Shown piece after piece: positions 1 to 6,264 of a DNA stretch of 13,346 nucleotides. Numbering within the stretch: position 1 is the first letter of the stretch; every line of letters starts with the position of its first letter. The notes beneath the pieces were generated by a model. It saw only the letters and a list, made by a program, of their open reading frames with translations, was not told where the DNA came from and searched no databases. The translations under genes were made by a program, and so were the position numbers. Source of the stretch: JAPLDP01 sp964628285 (lineage in GTDB: Bacteria > Bacteroidota > Bacteroidia > Bacteroidales > JAGONC01); NCBI GenBank assembly GCA_964628285.1, contig CAZVNP010000070.1, forward strand, positions 1 to 13,346. The letters run 5' to 3'.

Positions 1-7
1 AGATGGC

Positions 8-36
8 TTGACCAAAAGGTCTTTTTATGGTACTAA
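8..36 (+). promoter_or_regulatory. Candidate promoter of the phd/parE-like operon
   Basis: TTGACC at 8-13 is followed after 17 bases by TACTAA at 31-36, preceded by TGG as in an extended -10. Transcription would start near 43 and give a short leader carrying the strong AGGAGGTG (45-52). The -10 is a poor match, so this is a pattern call only. Confidence 0.35.
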
Positions 37-59
37 ATTCGGACAGGAGGTGACGATCC

Positions 60-356
60 ATGAAGATGAGCGAAGACATCCGTCCCGTTACGTACCTGAA
101 ATCCCGCACGGCCGACCTGCTGGCCCAGGTAAATAAAACGAAGCGCCCGGTGATTATCACGCAAAACGGAGAGGCGCGTGGTGTGCTCCAGGACACTGAA
201 AGCTACGAAAGTATGAAGGCCGCTATTGCCATCCTGAAGCTCGTGGTCCAGGGGGAGGAGGACATCCAGAAAGGTGATATAGTTCCTCATGATGAGGTGT
301 TTCGGCGGATCGAAAAGAGACTGAAATCCGTCGGAAAGCAGCGCGTCGATGAGTAA
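60..356 (+). CDS. Phd/YefM-family antitoxin
   Basis: This 98-residue protein has the Phd/YefM layout: an N-terminal DNA-binding half (VTYLKSRTADLLAQV near residues 10-24, then RPVIITQNGEARGVL near 29-43) and a charged C-terminal half that in this family wraps the toxin. Antitoxins of this type neutralise a RelE/ParE partner and repress their own operon. The ATG at 60 is chosen because AGGAGGTG lies 7 bases upstream; an ATG two codons later is possible. The stop overlaps the toxin start by 8 bases (349-356), typical of translationally coupled TA pairs. Family assignment is from recognised motifs, not a search. Confidence 0.88.
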   Translation: MKMSEDIRPVTYLKSRTADLLAQVNKTKRPVIITQNGEARGVLQDTESYESMKAAIAILKLVVQGEEDIQKGDIVPHDEVFRRIEKRLKSVGKQRVDE

Positions 357-678
357 ATACTCCATACTCTGGACTAAATCAGCCGATCAGGATCTCGAGC
401 ACATCATCGACTATATTGCCCAGGACAGCCTCGATCGCGCGCTGGAAAGCTTTCACACAATTCGGACGTCCGTATCGGCTCTGATGTCTTTGCCGGAACG
501 AGGCCGAATCGTCCCGGAATTGAAGGTGCACGGCATTTCAATCTATCGGGAAATCGTCATCTCTCCGTGGAGGATTATCTACCGGATAGAAGGGAAGAAA
601 GTGATTATTATGACTGTAATCGACGGTCGTCGAAACCTGGAAGATATACTGCTAGAAAGGCTCCTATACTCGAAATAG
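349..678 (+). CDS. ParE/RelE-superfamily toxin
   Basis: This is a 109-residue protein of the RelE/ParE fold. It begins with a short strand (YSILWTKSADQDL), then a helical segment with a D-Y-I-A motif, then SLPERGRIVPEL, and ends in the paired strands YREIVISPWRIIYRIEG and the VIDGRRNLEDIL helix typical of ParE/RelE. RelE members cleave ribosome-bound mRNA and ParE members poison gyrase; the sequence alone does not decide which, although the SLPERGRxVPEL stretch is seen often in ParE-like members. Its start lies inside the upstream antitoxin gene, so the two are co-translated. Length is normal and the gene looks intact. Confidence 0.87.
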   Translation: MSKYSILWTKSADQDLEHIIDYIAQDSLDRALESFHTIRTSVSALMSLPERGRIVPELKVHGISIYREIVISPWRIIYRIEGKKVIIMTVIDGRRNLEDILLERLLYSK

Positions 679-697
679 TCGAAGCCCTTAAGGTACA

Positions 698-797
698 TCT
701 CCAATTATGACCGGGGCGCCCAACTCGCTAGAGGGGCGAACCATGTATAACTCATTCCCTACCGGGGGCGCCATCAAGGTGGCCAATTTTGAGTTGA
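698..797. repeat. Degenerate heptamer repeat boundary R0/R1 after the TA pair
   Basis: CCA followed by ATTATGA (703-709) and CCA followed by ATTTTGA (786-792) are the entry motifs of the heptamer arrays found between modules across the window. Here each has only about one clear unit. Between them lies a GC-rich stretch with two similar GGGGCGCC blocks (712-720 and 762-771). No gene is visible from 679 to 934. Confidence 0.55.
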
Positions 798-833
798 AAA
801 AGACAATATAAAACAGAAAAGAGAGACAAATGG

Positions 834-863
834 AAAAAGCCCGCCGATTCCGGCGGGCTTTTT
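834..863. terminator. Bidirectional intrinsic terminator (copy A1)
   Basis: A 13-bp perfect stem (834-846 with 851-863), loop ATTC, with an A5 run on one side and a T5 run on the other. It can end transcripts from either direction. On the minus strand it lies just past the HEPN gene of copy A. The loop reads in the opposite sense to the loops of the three related hairpins. Confidence 0.85.
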
Positions 864-865
864 CT

Positions 866-926
866 TTGACGGCTAAATTCTTCTTGCTGACGTTTCGACG
901 CTACCCCAGCCATGCGTCGATCAGTT
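866..926. repeat. 61-bp direct repeat, left copy, with internal hairpin
   Basis: This stretch is identical to 1782-1842. Together the two copies bracket the HEPN-MNT module. It contains a 7-bp inverted repeat, TCGACGC (895-901) and GCGTCGA (914-920), inside an outer CTGA/TCAG pair. A diverged homologue lies at 11241-11299, after HEPN copy B. Read on the minus strand it gives residues LIDAWLG then a stop then RRNVSKKN, apparently the eroded end of a former gene. Confidence 0.8.
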
Positions 927-934
927 ATTTTGTA

Positions 935-1264
935 TTATTTATGCAGATTTTTTTTGAGTGTCTGCTTGAGCTGTGGAAGATTCTGTTCCACGACGTTCCA
1001 GACCTTTTCAAGATCCACCCCCATGTAGTGATGGATCAAAATGTCGCGAAGTCCAGAAACATTTCGCCAGGGAATATCGGCGTTTCGCTTTTTGAACCCC
1101 TCGCTGAGCTGTTTCGCGGCTTCTCCTATGATTTCGAGATTACGGATAACGGCGTCCTGTACCATAGCCGTTTTCATAAAAGAATCCCTGCCCGCGGCCG
1201 TGTAGGATTCAATCTTTTGAATAGCCTCTAAGATATGATGAAGATAGAATTTGTCGTCTTTCAT
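935..1264 (-). CDS. HEPN-domain toxin (HepT-like, DUF86), copy A
   Basis: This 109-residue all-helical protein carries the HEPN RNase signature RX4HXY: Arg73, His78 and Tyr80 within RDILIHHY. In characterised HepT-MntA pairs the HEPN protein is an RNase toxin, and the partner nucleotidyltransferase silences it by adding AMP to this tyrosine. The stop of the MNT gene and this start overlap by 4 bases (TGA/ATG sharing 1261-1264), so MNT is translated first. It matches copy B (11296-11637) at about 100 of 109 aligned positions but ends earlier (NLHK against NLRKKDKA). All motif residues are intact, so it is probably functional. Confidence 0.9.
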   Translation of the reverse strand: MKDDKFYLHHILEAIQKIESYTAAGRDSFMKTAMVQDAVIRNLEIIGEAAKQLSEGFKKRNADIPWRNVSGLRDILIHHYMGVDLEKVWNVVEQNLPQLKQTLKKNLHK

Positions 1265-1551
1265 ATTGATACGGCATCTTCCAAGATTTTATCCCTGATG
1301 TGAGGCGAAAGAGCCTTCTCGGTGACAACATCAACCTTGCGGTGAGTGATATCTTCAAGCGCGTTCTTGATCGCTATGATGTCGAGAAGAGACCGGTCAG
1401 GCGCCATTTCGACAAGCAGATCAATGTCGCTGTCGGGACGCTCCTCGCCTCTTGCAAAGGAGCCAAAAACCCTCAAATTTCTGGCTCCAAGACTGGCCGC
1501 CACTTTGAGGATTTCTTCCCTCTTTTCTGCCAGACTTTGACTGATTGCCAT
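1261..1551 (-). CDS. MNT-domain nucleotidyltransferase antitoxin (MntA-like), copy A
   Basis: This is a 96-residue minimal nucleotidyltransferase. It has GSFARG (Gly30-Ser31) followed by SDIDLLV with Asp42 and Asp44, and a third acidic residue in KVDVV (Asp74), the metal-binding set of the pol-beta fold. MntA proteins AMPylate and so inactivate the adjacent HEPN toxin. The start MAISQSL is preferred over longer upstream readings because copy B starts at the same place and GGGGTGA precedes it. It differs from copy B at 9 of 96 residues; the catalytic core (about residues 25-83) is identical, while the N- and C-terminal edges vary. Confidence 0.9.
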   Translation of the reverse strand: MAISQSLAEKREEILKVAASLGARNLRVFGSFARGEERPDSDIDLLVEMAPDRSLLDIIAIKNALEDITHRKVDVVTEKALSPHIRDKILEDAVSI

Positions 1552-1618
1552 ATGTTTCACCCCGCTTATCGGTTGCCAGGCTGAGCTGTTTCTCGTTATT
1601 AAAAGCAAATATTTATAA

Positions 1619-1647
1619 ATGATTTCTGAAAAAATACAGTTTGTCAA
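1619..1647 (-). promoter_or_regulatory. Promoter of HEPN-MNT copy A
   Basis: On the minus strand TTGACA (1642-1647) is followed after 17 bases by AATCAT (1619-1624). The same arrangement, TTGACA-17-AATTAT, is kept in front of copy B (11995-12023) although the sequence around it has diverged. The leader would be about 60 bases long in both. Confidence 0.6.
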
Positions 1648-1680
1648 TAGAAATTGGTCACATAGCTTTGCCCTAAGGCA

Positions 1681-1708
1681 ATTTTGAATTTTGAGTGTTG
1701 AGTTTTGA
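1681..1708. repeat. Heptamer array R2 (4 units)
   Basis: Four contiguous 7-mers, ATTTTGA, ATTTTGA, GTGTTGA and GTTTTGA, are entered from CA and left through ATTG. A linker of about 40 bases then leads to the terminator at 1750, as at R1, R3, R9 and R10. Confidence 0.85.
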
Positions 1709-1749
1709 ATTGAAAAGGACGATATAAAGCCAACAGGAAATAAAAATGG

Positions 1750-1779
1750 AAAAAGCCCGCCGGGAACGGCGGGCTTTTT
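1750..1779. terminator. Bidirectional intrinsic terminator (copy A2)
   Basis: The same 13-bp stem as at 834-863 (1750-1762 with 1767-1779), loop GGAA, flanked by A5 and T5. It lies upstream of the HEPN-MNT promoter and would insulate the module from readthrough. Confidence 0.85.
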
Positions 1780-1781
1780 CA

Positions 1782-1842
1782 TTGACGGCTAAATTCTTCT
1801 TGCTGACGTTTCGACGCTACCCCAGCCATGCGTCGATCAGTT
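1782..1842. repeat. 61-bp direct repeat, right copy, with internal hairpin
   Basis: Identical to 866-926, offset by 916 bases. It contains the TCGACGC/GCGTCGA hairpin at 1811-1836. Beyond it the two copies part: the left copy runs into the HEPN C-terminus, the right copy into a T-run. Confidence 0.8.
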
Positions 1843-2197
1843 TTTTTGTTCTCCTTACCTCCTTTCCTTTTACCTAAGATGGTCAGTTAAGAACCTAAAA
1901 ACCTTTTTACGCCGGCATCACCTCCTTCTCTATTGGTGACGTCCGCCTTTTATATATGCAAATTCCATACTAAATTGTCGAAACCGTCATCGATATGGGC
2001 TTATGTAAAATTGAAGTAAATTCAGTAACATATAATCATGACCCGAAGTCAGTGAATCAACTGCCGGTCAAAAATGCTGTATAATTGGCATCCGGTCTTT
2101 GCGAAACACGCCCAAATTTTGACTTCTCAATTAGATCAACTACTTAGATAGTCAAATTTCTGTCATTTAATATAAGTCATTGATATTTTTATGGATT
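1843..2197. other. Gene-free interval upstream of the second direct repeat
   Basis: No convincing gene. On the minus strand it holds two strong Shine-Dalgarno-like stretches (AAGGAGGTGATG at about 1917-1928 and AAAGGAGGTAAGGAG at about 1853-1867) with no full-length gene behind them, consistent with the leader of a lost gene. An imperfect inverted repeat (AAATTTTGAC near 2113 with GTCAAATTT near 2151) is also present. Confidence 0.4.
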
Positions 2198-2227
2198 AAA
2201 AAAGGCAGGGCCATTTCTGACCCTGCC
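2198..2227 (-). terminator. Intrinsic terminator of the PEP-CTERM gene
   Basis: On the minus strand GGCAGGG (2221-2227) pairs with CCCTGCC (2204-2210) and is followed by six T (2198-2203). It lies 26 bases past the stop at 2253. Confidence 0.85.
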
Positions 2228-2252
2228 TTCAATCTCGCCTATATTGCCTGTG

Positions 2253-3017
2253 TCAGCCTATCATCTTCTTTCTGATTCCCGCACCAACGGCACAAACCGG
2301 GCCAACGAGCAGTATCAGGTATATCATCGCGGGTTCAGGCACCGGTGCTGCGCCCCTGACGGTGAAGACAAAATCGTTGAAATCCTGAGTCGCTTCCGTA
2401 TGAGCCGGGTCGACGAAGGTAACAGGCGTATCGGCCCAGGCTATGAAATATTCTCCTGCAATCGGTGTCCTGTATGTGAGCATGTTGTCGAGACCGCCGG
2501 GATTCAGCATCATCTCCGAGTAGAAAACGTCTCCAGAAACAAGTTCGGTATGTCCAGTCGCGTTTGACTCCGGGAAATAGAAGAACCCGAAATCTTGCCC
2601 GGGGTTGACATTAGTTACGCCTGCGCTGATGACACCCCAGCTAAATCCTCCAGCAAAGGGTGCACCTCCCGGATCGGGCGTATTATACACGGTTGTTCCG
2701 GCCACACCTGTTCCGAGGTCCGTGTAGTACCCGAATGCACCGTAATTTCCGGCATAATGAAACTGCGGTGTAATCTGTACATTGGTACCCGTCCAAACCA
2801 GGTCTTGTGTAATCTCAAGCGCCATTAATTGGGTTGCATTTGCGAGGCTGGTACCATAGAGCTGGTTGTATGCAACCCACAGGTTCATTTCCTGCCAATT
2901 AAATCCATCCGTTGCCACTGTAGCATAGAATGCATCTCCAACAAGGGTCTCAGCAGAGGATGTAACCGGGGTAACCAGCAGGAATGACAATACGACAATA
3001 AAAATTAACTTTTTCAC
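2253..3017 (-). CDS. PEP-CTERM/exosortase-sorted surface protein
   Basis: This 254-residue precursor has a signal peptide (KK at 2-3, hydrophobic 4-15, likely cleavage after SSA at 22) and a PEP-CTERM tail at 226-254: VPEP, a hydrophobic helix, then the basic end RKK. Such tails are processed by exosortase, and the proteins are exported to the envelope or extracellular matrix. The TQDFNDFVFTV stretch before the tail resembles the D-x-N-D-x-V-F motif of DUF4114-type domains (tentative). The start is GTG with an excellent AAAGGAGGTGA seven bases upstream. It has its own terminator and appears to be a single-gene unit. The binding partner or ligand cannot be told from sequence. Confidence 0.88.
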   Translation of the reverse strand: MKKLIFIVVLSFLLVTPVTSSAETLVGDAFYATVATDGFNWQEMNLWVAYNQLYGTSLANATQLMALEITQDLVWTGTNVQITPQFHYAGNYGAFGYYTDLGTGVAGTTVYNTPDPGGAPFAGGFSWGVISAGVTNVNPGQDFGFFYFPESNATGHTELVSGDVFYSEMMLNPGGLDNMLTYRTPIAGEYFIAWADTPVTFVDPAHTEATQDFNDFVFTVRGAAPVPEPAMIYLILLVGPVCAVGAGIRKKMIG

Positions 3018-3021
3018 TTCT

Positions 3022-3080
3022 TCACCTCCTTTAATTCACATACAAAGAGCCAATTAAATCCCTACCATCACCTCCTTTAA
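3022..3080 (-). promoter_or_regulatory. Duplicated Shine-Dalgarno in the PEP-CTERM leader
   Basis: TCACCTCCTTTAA occurs on the plus strand at both 3022-3034 and 3068-3080, so the transcript carries two copies of TTAAAGGAGGTGA. The inner copy serves the GTG at 3017. The outer copy is followed at once by ATG-GTA-GGG-ATT-TAA, but the spacing is too short for normal initiation. It may be a duplicated leader segment or a ribosome standby site. Confidence 0.5.
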
Positions 3081-3430
3081 AAAAATTCCAGTCAACTTTT
3101 CAATATTTTAAAGGCTGATAAATAAACCCACCTTTCATATGATATTTAGGCAGTTTTTCTTTAGTTACATACTACTTGCAACAATTTTTACTAATGTATT
3201 CACATAAATCAAGTATGGTTTTAAAAATACGAAAAAAGTATGATATGCATCTAATCATAATTATATAATACATTAATATTATTATATTATTACTAATTAT
3301 TTACATATGTGGAACGTGACGTCAAATGGCTTAAAAAATTAACGTTTTAAAGTACAATATTTCGCATACCTGTTGATAAGTACCAAGTTATTGATAAATA
3401 AGGGCAAAAAAGCCGGGGTCACGGGGTAGG
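3081..3430. other. AT-rich upstream region of the PEP-CTERM gene
   Basis: No gene is visible. The stretch is very AT-rich, especially 3236-3305, as is common for DNA bent or bound by nucleoid proteins. It contains the motif at 3223-3241 that recurs upstream of the other PEP-CTERM gene. No unambiguous -35/-10 or sigma-54 (-24/-12) pair was found. Confidence 0.4.
3223..3241. promoter_or_regulatory. Shared 19-bp motif upstream of PEP-CTERM genes (copy 1)
   Basis: AAAAATACGAAAAAAGTAT matches 10413-10431 at 18 of 19 positions. It contains the inverted pair ATAC/GTAT and lies 206 bases upstream of the start of the first PEP-CTERM gene. Confidence 0.5.
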
Positions 3431-3452
3431 TCGCAAACTGTCGCCTGCTCCA

Positions 3453-3480
3453 ATTATGAGTTATGAGTTTTAAGTTTTGA
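3453..3480. repeat. Heptamer array R3 (4 units)
   Basis: ATTATGA, GTTATGA, GTTTTAA and GTTTTGA in perfect 7-base register, entered through CTCCA and preceded by a GTCGCA...CCTGC stretch like those before R7-R9. The conserved linker and the terminator at 3522 follow. Confidence 0.85.
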
Positions 3481-3521
3481 ATTAGAAAAGACATTACAGA
3501 GCTAACAGGAAAGGCAAATAG

Positions 3522-3553
3522 AAAAAGCCCCTGAACCGATTCAGGGGCTTTTT
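3522..3553. terminator. Bidirectional terminator after the epimerase gene
   Basis: A 14-bp stem (3522-3535 with 3540-3553), loop CCGA, with A5 and T5 at its ends. On the minus strand it follows the epimerase stop by 24 bases. Its GC core differs from the A1/A2 hairpins while the linker in front is related, so it is the same composite element with a different stem. Confidence 0.85.
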
Positions 3554-3577
3554 ATTTAATTTGTGTGCCTCGATCTT

Positions 3578-4591
3578 TTAGGAAATCCTGTAATACTTTT
3601 TATACCACTCCACAAACCTCCTTATGCCCTCCTCGAAGGGCGTGGAGGGCTTGAAACCGACGGCGTCCATGAGGTCGTCGATGTCGGCGAAGGTTTCGGG
3701 CACGTCGCCGGGCTGCATGGGGAGGAAGTTCTTCTTGGCCTCCTTCCCGAGGCATTTCTCAATAGAGGAGATGAATTCCATCAGGCCCACGGGGCTGTTA
3801 TTGCCGATGTTGTAGAGCCTGTAAGGGGCGAAGCTCGTGCCCGGGTCCGGGGCTTTCCCGTCCCAGCCGGGGTTGGCTTCCGGGATCCTGTCCATGATCC
3901 GAACCACCCCCTCGACGATGTCATCGATGTAAGTAAAGTCCCTCTTCATCTTCCCGTAGTTGAAGACGTCGATGTAGCTTCCCTCCAGGATGGCCTTTGT
4001 GAAAGAGAAGAGGGCCATGTCGGGCCTCCCCCAGGGGCCGTAGACGGTGAAGAACCGAAGGCCCGTGCAGGGGATCTTGTAAAGGCTGGAATAGACGTGG
4101 GCCATGAGCTCGTTGGCCTTCTTGGTGGCGGCGTAGAGGCTTATGGGGTGGTCCACGTTATGGTGGACGGAGAAGGGCATGAGGGTGTTGGCCCCGTAGA
4201 CGGAGCTGGAGGAGGCGAAGACGAGGTGCTGGACGCCCTTGTAGCGGCAGCCCTCGAGGATATTCATGAAGCCCGTGACGTTACTGTCAATGTAGGCGTA
4301 GGGGTTTTCGAGGGAGTAACGGACGCCGGCCTGGGCGGCCATGTGCAGGACGACGTCGAAGAGGTGGTCCTCGAAGAGCGTGTCCACACGGTCGCGGTTT
4401 TTGATGTTCAGTTTCGTGAAAGAGAATTTCTCGTACTTCCGCAGGATGCGGAGCCGGGCCCTCTTGAGCCTGACGTCGTAGTAGTCGTTCAGGTTGTCGA
4501 TGCCGACAACGGCCTCGCCGTTCTCCAGGAGCCGTTTGGAGAGGTGAAACCCGATGAAGCCCGCCGCCCCCGTCACAAGGATCTTTCTCAT
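3578..4591 (-). CDS. UDP-glucuronate 4-epimerase-like NAD-dependent sugar epimerase
   Basis: This 337-residue extended short-chain dehydrogenase has the NAD-binding motif GAAGFIG (8-14), the acidic Asp32 of the second strand, SSSSVYG (127-133) and the catalytic pair Tyr153/Lys157 in YAATKK. The MQPGDVPET stretch (292-300) and NDYYD (35-39) are typical of UDP-glucuronate 4-epimerases, which make UDP-galacturonate for capsule, LPS or matrix polysaccharide. Length is normal. The start is supported by GAGG seven bases upstream. The gene is clearly more GC-rich than its neighbours. It is divergent from the FnIII gene at 4993, which fits a shared surface-polymer role but does not prove co-regulation. 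A related UDP-sugar epimerase specificity cannot be excluded. Confidence 0.88.
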   Translation of the reverse strand: MRKILVTGAAGFIGFHLSKRLLENGEAVVGIDNLNDYYDVRLKRARLRILRKYEKFSFTKLNIKNRDRVDTLFEDHLFDVVLHMAAQAGVRYSLENPYAYIDSNVTGFMNILEGCRYKGVQHLVFASSSSVYGANTLMPFSVHHNVDHPISLYAATKKANELMAHVYSSLYKIPCTGLRFFTVYGPWGRPDMALFSFTKAILEGSYIDVFNYGKMKRDFTYIDDIVEGVVRIMDRIPEANPGWDGKAPDPGTSFAPYRLYNIGNNSPVGLMEFISSIEKCLGKEAKKNFLPMQPGDVPETFADIDDLMDAVGFKPSTPFEEGIRRFVEWYKKYYRIS

Positions 4592-4840
4592 GTCAACCTC
4601 GGTGTTTTTTTTAAATCGCCTGATTTGTATGAAAATGACGTGCCAGAACGCCGTGTGCTGTAACTATCAACAATCCAATGAAGTTTCAAACCGAATTATT
4701 AAGACCCCCGGAGAGGAAAAGTTGGTAATGTAATGTAACATAATGAAATTATTAGCTATATATCCAAAAGCGGCATTGAGAAAAGCAGGGGATTTAGACT
4801 CAAGTTTCGGTTTTTCGGTGCCGATATTATGATTGCTAGA

Positions 4841-4930
4841 AACCTGAAAAAGGCAAACCACGCCGAAAGGGTGGGACGCAAAGCCACGGGCCTAAATCCC
4901 TGAGGGACAGGGCAGCCGGGTTGCCAGGCA
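4841..4930 (+). ncRNA. Cyclic-di-GMP-I (GEMM-I) riboswitch aptamer 1
   Basis: It has the GEMM-I core in order: GGCAAACC (4852-4859), a GAAA tetraloop (4865-4868), GTGGGACGCAAAGCC (4871-4885), GGGCCTAAA and a GGGTTGCC closing strand. P1 forms from CCTG (4843-4846) and CAGG (4925-4928). By comparison with the V. cholerae Vc2 aptamer, the base corresponding to G20 is G, which favours c-di-GMP; cGAMP-sensing variants have A there. The A47 equivalent is also kept. It sits in the leader of the FnIII gene starting at 4993. Confidence 0.93.
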
Positions 4931-4995
4931 AACCGCACTTCCGTGCTGGATTTTGCCGGCCAAAACTTAATTCAGCAATGGAGGTGCTCCAAATG
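4927..4995 (+). promoter_or_regulatory. Riboswitch 1 expression platform with anti-Shine-Dalgarno pairing
   Basis: Two exclusive foldings can be drawn. GCACTTCC (4935-4942) can pair with the ribosome-binding GGAGGTGC (4980-4987) through 8 pairs with one G-U, extendable to 10. Alternatively GCAC (4935-4938) pairs with GTGC (4943-4946) inside a longer hairpin closed by GGCAAA (4927-4932) and TTTGCC (4952-4957), whose GG is also part of P1. No U-run follows, so control of translation fits better than termination. The direction (on or off with ligand) is not determined. Confidence 0.65.
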
Positions 4996-5889
4996 TACCA
5001 GGCACGTCTTCGGGGAGATCTGCGGGAAAAAGGATCGCCCCATCTTGTTGTACTGAACGCCCTCATCCTGACTGCATTCCTGATTATCTTTTTCCTGCTG
5101 ATCTCAACTTCACATGCCCAGCAGGTGAGTCTTGCCTGGAACGCGAACACGGAGACGGACCTGCAGGCGTACAAGGTTTACCGGGGCGAGGCCAGCCGGA
5201 CATACACGACCAACTCCAACGTGGGAAAAACGACAAACTGCACGGTCTCAGGCCTCGAGCTGGGGAAAACGTATTATTTCACGGTGACGGCGCTCGACAG
5301 CGTGGGAAATGAAAGCGGGTACTCGAATGAAATCACTTACATGATCCCGGCGCCCGCACCGCCGCCGCCTGAGCCGGAACCGACGCCGACTCCGGAGCCG
5401 ACACCTGAACCGGCCCCGGCCCCGTCACAGGAACTGGTCATTTCTGCAACACCTTATATCTCGTGGAACCTCGGCGCCAAATCAAGGACGATGCTCTATG
5501 CGCAGTCCTTCAAAGCCTTGGGCCCGAAGATCGAATCCGTGGCCATCGCGCTTGCGAAGTACAGGTCACCCACCATGCCCGTGAGGGTCAGCATCCGGCA
5601 GACATCCCCGGGGGGCACGATTCTCGCGTCTGGCCAGATCCTGCCGTCGCAGGTCACATCCACAGATTACCGTAAACCCACCTGGACAATTGTCACTTTT
5701 TCATCTCCCGCGACGGTGACGCAGGGAACGACGTATTACCTCGTTCTGGACGTGTCCACATACAGCTTTAAAAATTACTACAGGGTCCCCCTGGGGCAGA
5801 ATACCTATCCCGACGGGACAGCTTACCAGAGCGCGGTTACGGTGAGGAGCGATGTGGATCTGGTGTGCCGGTTGACCTTTGGTCAATGA
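4993..5889 (+). CDS. Secreted FnIII protein 1 under c-di-GMP riboswitch control
   Basis: The protein has 298 residues. A long signal peptide has its hydrophobic core at about 18-37 and likely cleavage near HA-QQ at 42. One fibronectin type III domain follows (43-118: SLAWN, YKVYRG, YYFTVTALDSVGNESGYSNE), then a Pro/Glu/Thr linker (119-145), then a C-terminal beta-rich domain (148-298) with YAQSFKA, PVRVSIR and TYYLVLD, like the jelly-roll domains of other exported proteins. No anchor or catalytic motif was recognised; an adhesin or matrix role is inferred. ATG 4993 is chosen because GGAGGTG lies 6 bases upstream and the paralogue starts at the matching place. A TTG at 4921 in the same frame would lie inside the aptamer. 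Confidence 0.85.
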   Translation: MYQARLRGDLREKGSPHLVVLNALILTAFLIIFFLLISTSHAQQVSLAWNANTETDLQAYKVYRGEASRTYTTNSNVGKTTNCTVSGLELGKTYYFTVTALDSVGNESGYSNEITYMIPAPAPPPPEPEPTPTPEPTPEPAPAPSQELVISATPYISWNLGAKSRTMLYAQSFKALGPKIESVAIALAKYRSPTMPVRVSIRQTSPGGTILASGQILPSQVTSTDYRKPTWTIVTFSSPATVTQGTTYYLVLDVSTYSFKNYYRVPLGQNTYPDGTAYQSAVTVRSDVDLVCRLTFGQ

Positions 5890-5894
5890 CTGCA

Positions 5895-5915
5895 GTGGTT
5901 GGTGGCTAGTGGATA
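5895..5915. repeat. GTGG heptamer array (3 units)
   Basis: GTGGTTG, GTGGCTA and GTGGATA follow each other directly, starting 5 bases after the FnIII-1 stop. The same family begins at the stop codon of FnIII-2 (7580). Confidence 0.7.
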
Positions 5916-5928
5916 GCAAAACCAGAGG

Positions 5929-5989
5929 GACAAAAAAGACGAAAGAGACCAAAGAGACTAAACGGACGAAATAGACCAAAAAGACCAAC
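5929..5989. repeat. Nonamer tandem array (6 full units)
   Basis: Six consecutive 9-mers begin with GAC (GACAAAAAA, GACGAAAGA, GACCAAAGA, GACTAAACG, GACGAAATA, GACCAAAAA), followed by a partial seventh. On the other strand the unit is NGTCTNTTT-like and related to the GTCTATCCG arrays at 7648 and 9515. It produces a false low-complexity reading frame on the minus strand. Confidence 0.8.
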
Positions 5990-6000
5990 AGGCTACTGCA

Positions 6001-6089
6001 ATTTTGAATTATGAATTTTGAGTTTTGAATTATAAAAAATCGAAAACATTACAAAAGCAATTCATAACTCATAACTCAAAACTTAAAAT
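6001..6089. repeat. Convergent pair of heptamer arrays R4 and R5
   Basis: R4 (6001-6035) is ATTTTGA, ATTATGA, ATTTTGA, GTTTTGA, ATTATAA. R5 (6062-6089) carries four units of the same family on the opposite strand. The two face each other across 26 bases, so a transcript could fold them into a long imperfect hairpin. It is the only inverted pair in the window and lies between the two FnIII paralogues. Confidence 0.85.
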
Positions 6090-6093
6090 TGGA

Positions 6094-6109
6094 GCAGGCT
6101 TTAGCCTGC
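6094..6109. repeat. GCAGGC/GCCTGC hairpin adjoining R5
   Basis: GCAGGC-TTTA-GCCTGC is a 6-bp perfect stem with a 4-base loop. It lies at the entry side of R5. Shorter or degenerate versions precede R7, R8, R9 and the element at 12950. Confidence 0.7.
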
Positions 6110-6119
6110 GTTAAAAGGA

Positions 6120-6264
6120 GTGTTGAGGGAAAGCTGAAGATTTGAGGTACGGGTCAATCCGCCATCTCGTCATATCCCTGAGCTTCTGACCCCATCCACC
6201 TCAAGCGAAACCTCCTCGCGATGACCTCGTACCCCGGGTCCCCGGCTCTCTCCTCGGCACTTAC
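6120..6264. other. GC-rich structured stretch; possible small RNA
   Basis: No gene with a start codon is seen. On the plus strand GGTACG-GGTCA (6146-6156) can pair with TGACC-T-CGTACC (6222-6233), an 11-bp stem with one bulge. TTGAGGT (6142-6148) has a competing 7-base partner ACCTCAA (6198-6204). A strong terminator follows at 6265. These traits fit a structured RNA, but no promoter was identified and I do not recognise a family. It could also be the 3' untranslated part of the FnIII-1 transcript. Confidence 0.35.

Noticed and set aside
830..1231. Plus-strand frame starting MEKARRFRRAFS across the terminator
   Set aside because: Its first codons are the terminator hairpin, the same false start appears at other copies of the hairpin, and the rest is antisense to the HEPN gene.
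866..1842. Integron attC sites around HEPN-MNT
   Set aside because: The hairpin lacks the GTTRRRY/RYYYAAC core pair, modules face both directions and no integrase is visible.
3018..3420. Sigma-54 promoter for the PEP-CTERM gene
   Set aside because: TTGC-like strings exist, but no GG at the required distance for a -24/-12 pair was found.
3563..4663. Long plus-strand frame opposite the epimerase
   Set aside because: It is the complement of a clear GC-rich epimerase gene; its valine/glycine/glutamate-rich composition is typical of a shadow frame.
4921..4992. Upstream TTG start for FnIII protein 1
   Set aside because: It lies inside the riboswitch aptamer without a ribosome site, and the paralogue starts at the equivalent of 4993.
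5701..5988. Minus-strand hydrophobic repeat protein
   Set aside because: Its repeats come from the 9-bp tandem array, and the rest is antisense to FnIII-1.
6160..6260. Minus-strand reading containing YEVIARRFR, similar to the opening of DnaX
   Set aside because: Only about nine residues agree, there is no start codon in frame, and the rest does not continue the DnaX sequence; chance similarity is likely.
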